From assembly GCF_009870125.1 (NCBI RefSeq), contig NC_046681.1:17621001-17685000 (forward strand): a stretch of DNA of 64,000 nucleotides, written 5' to 3'. Source of the DNA: Drosophila pseudoobscura (Eukaryota > Arthropoda > Insecta > Diptera > Drosophilidae). The notes under the pieces are model-generated. The model did no database searches. It was not told where the DNA came from and saw only the letters and a program-made list of their open reading frames with translations. Below are positions 60,819-64,000 of the stretch, piece after piece (position 1 is the stretch's first letter; each line of letters begins with the position of its first letter). The position numbers and the translations under genes are program-made.

Positions 60819-61877
60819 TTAGTTTTGATCGGGATTAAGTTCAGATGCCCAAACATCCTGTGGCCAACCTGTTCGTCCATTAGTGGGTACTCGAACATTC
60901 TGTAAATAAAACAAAAAGTAATTTTTTTATTTCTGTGTTTATTTTCTTTATAATAAATACATATGATTTTGACAAATACATATGATTTTTAACTGTAGTA
61001 AATAATGTGAATATTTGCCTTTGTATAATTGTTATATTGCAGCAGAACCTTTTGACAACAGACCATTTTTATTTTATATTTTTACTGTCATCATAGAATA
61101 ATGAAAACAACAAAAGGTATTTAACAATAAAATTTGTCCATCACGTGCCGTTCGTTTGTTAGTTCCGTTGCCTGAATTTTAACTAGTGTTATCGCCTATA
61201 TAAGGTCATGCAAAATTTATACACCGACTATAGAGATTGCACATAGCTTTTGGCTTGCGGTTCTCGGTCCTTCCCGTCTTTTACGCGAGGTACTCTTTGC
61301 AGTCATCTTCTCGCTAGAAGCGTTCCTTAACCTGGCTGCTGCTATGGAAATGGACATTCTAGCTACATTATGCGAACTGAACAGCTTTTTACTCTGTTTG
61401 TCAAGGTGGAGAATTTTAATTTATCTTATGCCAGGGAGATAGCTTCTTTAAGATAAGCATCTATATTAATGTATCAAAATCGAAAAAAAAAGATTCACTT
61501 GTTTCAGTGGGTACTGCAGACAAAATTTGGTTGCTATTGCTCCCCTATTCTATAATATCTAGGCAGTCATTAAGACGAACAGACAGACATGGCGATATCA
61601 ACTTGTCTGTTGATGCAAATCCAGAATATATATGTATATATATGGGGATACTCAAATTCAATTTTGAGACCCCTGTACTCTTTTAATACTGGATATAATC
61701 ATTGTTATAAATTAGTCTTACTTGAAAATCACTCTTCAGACACTTATTCTGATCGCTACATATTGTGCGATGTGCCGGATTAAGCTCTGCCAGAAATACG
61801 CCTTTTTCCTCCTGATTTCCATCCAGAACATCCTCTAAGTAGTTTATGTACAAAATTGCCAATTTTAATGTTTTAAT
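60819..61877 (-). CDS. Hand: Hand bHLH transcription factor, 3' exons only
   Basis: Two minus-strand coding exons, 61877-61722 and 60899-60819, are in phase 0 with CAG/GTAAGA borders. The first encodes helix 2 of a Twist-family bHLH domain (IKTLKLAILYINYLEDVLDG) and AELNPAHRTICSDQNKCLKS. The second encodes the HAND-type C-terminus GRTGWPQDVWASELNPDQN. Vertebrate HAND proteins end with the similar GRTGWPQHVWALEL. Hand acts in dorsal vessel, circular visceral muscle and lymph-gland development. The basic region and helix 1 are not found up to 64,000 and must lie in an exon beyond the window edge, so the upstream intron exceeds 2.1 kb. The intron between the exons contains a DINE-1 copy. Confidence 0.92.
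61505..61697 (+). mobile_element. DINE-1 fragment in the Hand intron
   Basis: 'atctaggcagtcattaagacgaacagacagacatggcgatatcaacttgtctgttgatgc' followed by a degenerate 3' end 'acccctgtactcttttaatactggatata'. Confidence 0.7.
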
Positions 61878-64000
61878 CTGTTAAAATATAATTTAATTGT
61901 ATTTTATATAAGTGTCGTACATTCGATATAAAGTTTGATTTTAAATTATATTAAAAAATAATGGTTTATTTAAGTGCACTATATTTAATTCCATACTTTA
62001 TTTTATGTACTTTAAATTTGGATTGGACGGAATTGTAGACTATGGCTACAAAAAGTAACCATAGGTTCGTACAAGTCCGACGCAAAGGGCAGGCAACCGG
62101 AAGTTGAGATAGACCTAGAGCCCCCGGAGACCTTAAATGGGGAGGTTGAATCTGCGGCGTCGGCCGTAGCGTCTGTGGTGTCGGACGACAACCTGGACGA
62201 CTACGTGCCCGATAGGAGAGAACTAGCTAGGGTCTCAACCTTATCGGTGTCGGTAAGAAGTTGGACCGGTCCAGATAAAACAATGGTGGAGGTGAACCTC
62301 GGGAATACCATTGACACTCCTGCAGATAAACCTCCGCAATTTTTAGACAGTATGTGCTGCTCTCCTGGTCTACCTACCCAAAGGTGGAGCCGAGGACTAG
62401 TCATTTAGGAGACCTGGATTCTTGGAAACAGGGTCTGAAGTGTGAAGACTCAAGACTATAGGCCATACGTACTTGCTACCTGCTTTCTTGCAAAAATACT
62501 TGCACCTATTTCTACTCCCAAATTTCAGAAATTAAGACAAACCTGCAATGAGGCTCGAAGGCAAAAAGAGCTCGGGTCATAGCCAACCCGGACCTCCTCC
62601 ACAATTGCGCCAAGGCCAGTCTGTCAATTAACAACAAAGAACTTAGGAAAGCCCAACGCGCCTCATGGCGTAAGTTCTCCAGCGAAATTGAGAGAAATTC
62701 AGAAGCTTCGTACCATAGTAGAGTTCTCTCGAAGACAACATCCACCCTGGGCTATCTGAAGAAAGTCTTGGACAATATCCAGAATCGAGTCGCTAAACTT
62801 TCTCCTCAGCACACTTCTCTGGCTGCGATGAAAACAGACCTAATTACATTGAGCCGCCTTCTGTTGCCTCAAGTTCTAGCCTGAACCTACCAAGTCAGGA
62901 GAAAATTACTTGAACAAAAAAAGCTTCAAGCCCCACAAGACAGCTGAAACAGATGGCATCATCCCTGCCCAACTGATCCACTCTAGACAACAATTTATTA
63001 ACTGTCTTAAAACGATCTACGAGGTAGTCTTCTCACACGGACAGTCCGACACCTGGCTTCACAACAAAGTTGTTCTCATAACGAAGGCAGGTAAGCCCTC
63101 GTGCACTGCCCCAAAGTCTTCTGACTCATAAGTCTCTCATCCTTCATTCTGAAAATTATGGAATGGCTTTTAGGTCTGCATCCCATACCAAGTATTCTGC
63201 CACGACTTATCTCAGAATTTCACCATGCCTATCGGAAGAGATGATCCACCGAGACGGCTTCACACGATCACGTCGATCAGTAGGACCGAGTAGGACTGGT
63301 AGTATTCCTAGACAAAAAAGGCATCTTTAACAATATCCTCCCGACCGCCATCACAGGTACACTGACGGACTTGGGGGTTGATTCCCGAACGGTGAGCCTA
63401 AACGATCCAGACTGTGGAAAACATCCCCGCTTGGACACTCGAGACTTACCAGCGAGGACAGATTACTGTATGATCACCCTAGTGATCACCTTTCGACGGC
63501 TTGCCAGGTATCATTTTCACTTTGGGAGAATTGGAAGACGAGCGAAGCAGGACCGGCAAATGTGGTTCATATTTACACTGATGACTCAAAGCTGAATGGT
63601 CGCGTGGGAGGAGTCTACTGTAACGAGCTTAACATCAGTTACTGCTCCAGGCGCGCAGATCATTGTAGACTGTTCCCAGCGGATGCCTTCCAACGTCCGA
63701 TATTCGAGCACTTAGTGTGCGTCTTCTCGCGCAGTCAAACTCAACGACTTTAAATGACTGTCGTTGGTCTCTCAACGAGATCGCAGAGCAGTTAGATCTC
63801 TTCTTTATATAGGTCCCCTGACACAGGGATATCGACGGGAATGATGCCGCCGACGAACTAGCCAGGTAGGACACGACGACTTCGAGCAAATTGCAAACAG
63901 GTGATGGCGGAGAACCATCACCTGCAAAATATCGTGATCGATATGGCCATGTCGATGGAAGAAATGGTCGGCAGAGCTGTATAGACTCACCACTAATTAA
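61878..64000 (+). mobile_element. Decayed LOA/R1-clade LINE in the Hand 5' intron
   Basis: From about 62,040 broken plus-strand frames show, in order, a Ser/Asp-rich ORF1-like piece and a reverse-transcriptase block ETDGIIPAQLIHSRQQFINC with KVVLITKAGKPS (62,945-63,100). A 'HHAYRKR.STETA'-like motif follows (about 63,220-63,260), then an RNase H start HIYTDDSKLNGRVGGVYCNE (63,565-63,630). This order (RT then RNase H) and the PxHxYRxGxSTETA-type motif are characteristic of the LOA/R1 group. Many frameshifts and stops make it inactive. It continues to, and probably past, the right edge. Confidence 0.75.

Overview
The window is a piece of Drosophila euchromatin. Small introns with GTAAG donors, short AT-rich intergenic spacers, many DINE-1/INE-1 copies with the (GTCY)n core, and fly orthologues throughout all point to this genus. 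Most protein genes are ones I recall from the 31B-31D part of chromosome arm 2L (Muller element B) of D. melanogaster: Ufd4/HECTD1, mRpS7, nicalin, Rsf1, trunk, Mulk, basket and Hand. An intact, apparently intronless second copy of maelstrom fits an obscura-group species, because I recall a second maelstrom being annotated there. The species call is an inference.

Left part (1-24 kb). Ufd4/HECTD1 (+) has six coding exons and encodes 2719 aa. It is followed by a decayed gypsy-type integrase piece (-), two-exon mRpS7 (+), an orphan exon-like block (-), the maelstrom copy (-) beside a broken BEL/Pao element (+), and a 2.5-kb stretch without genes. Next comes a five-exon gene (+) of unknown function, 858 aa, whose last exon contains a block of 142-147 codons repeated three times.

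Middle (24-42 kb). Six-exon nicalin (+) is followed by a large palindrome (about 29.8-32.45 kb) with a perfect 61-bp inner stem and a 78-bp loop. Its arms carry gene-like sequence, including a tiny Cys-rich protein end. It looks like a hairpin-RNA (hpRNA/endo-siRNA) locus and is the most interesting object here. Then come Rsf1 (-), trunk (+) and Mulk (-); trunk and Mulk are tail to tail, 40 bp apart.

Right part (42-64 kb). basket/JNK (-) spans about 12 kb. Its last coding exon is present twice, each with its own splice acceptor and stop, giving two predicted C-termini (371 and 367 aa). A two-exon gene (+) encodes a GET2/CAML-like membrane protein. The last two coding exons of Hand (-) lie at 60.8-61.9 kb, with the remaining 5' part beyond the window edge and a decayed LOA/R1-type LINE in the intervening sequence.

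The genes do not form one pathway. They cover ubiquitin ligation, mitochondrial translation, membrane-protein biogenesis at the ER (nicalin, GET2-like), splicing, Torso and JNK signalling, lipid phosphorylation and cardiac/visceral transcription. Together they look like a conserved gene block loosened by transposon remnants.
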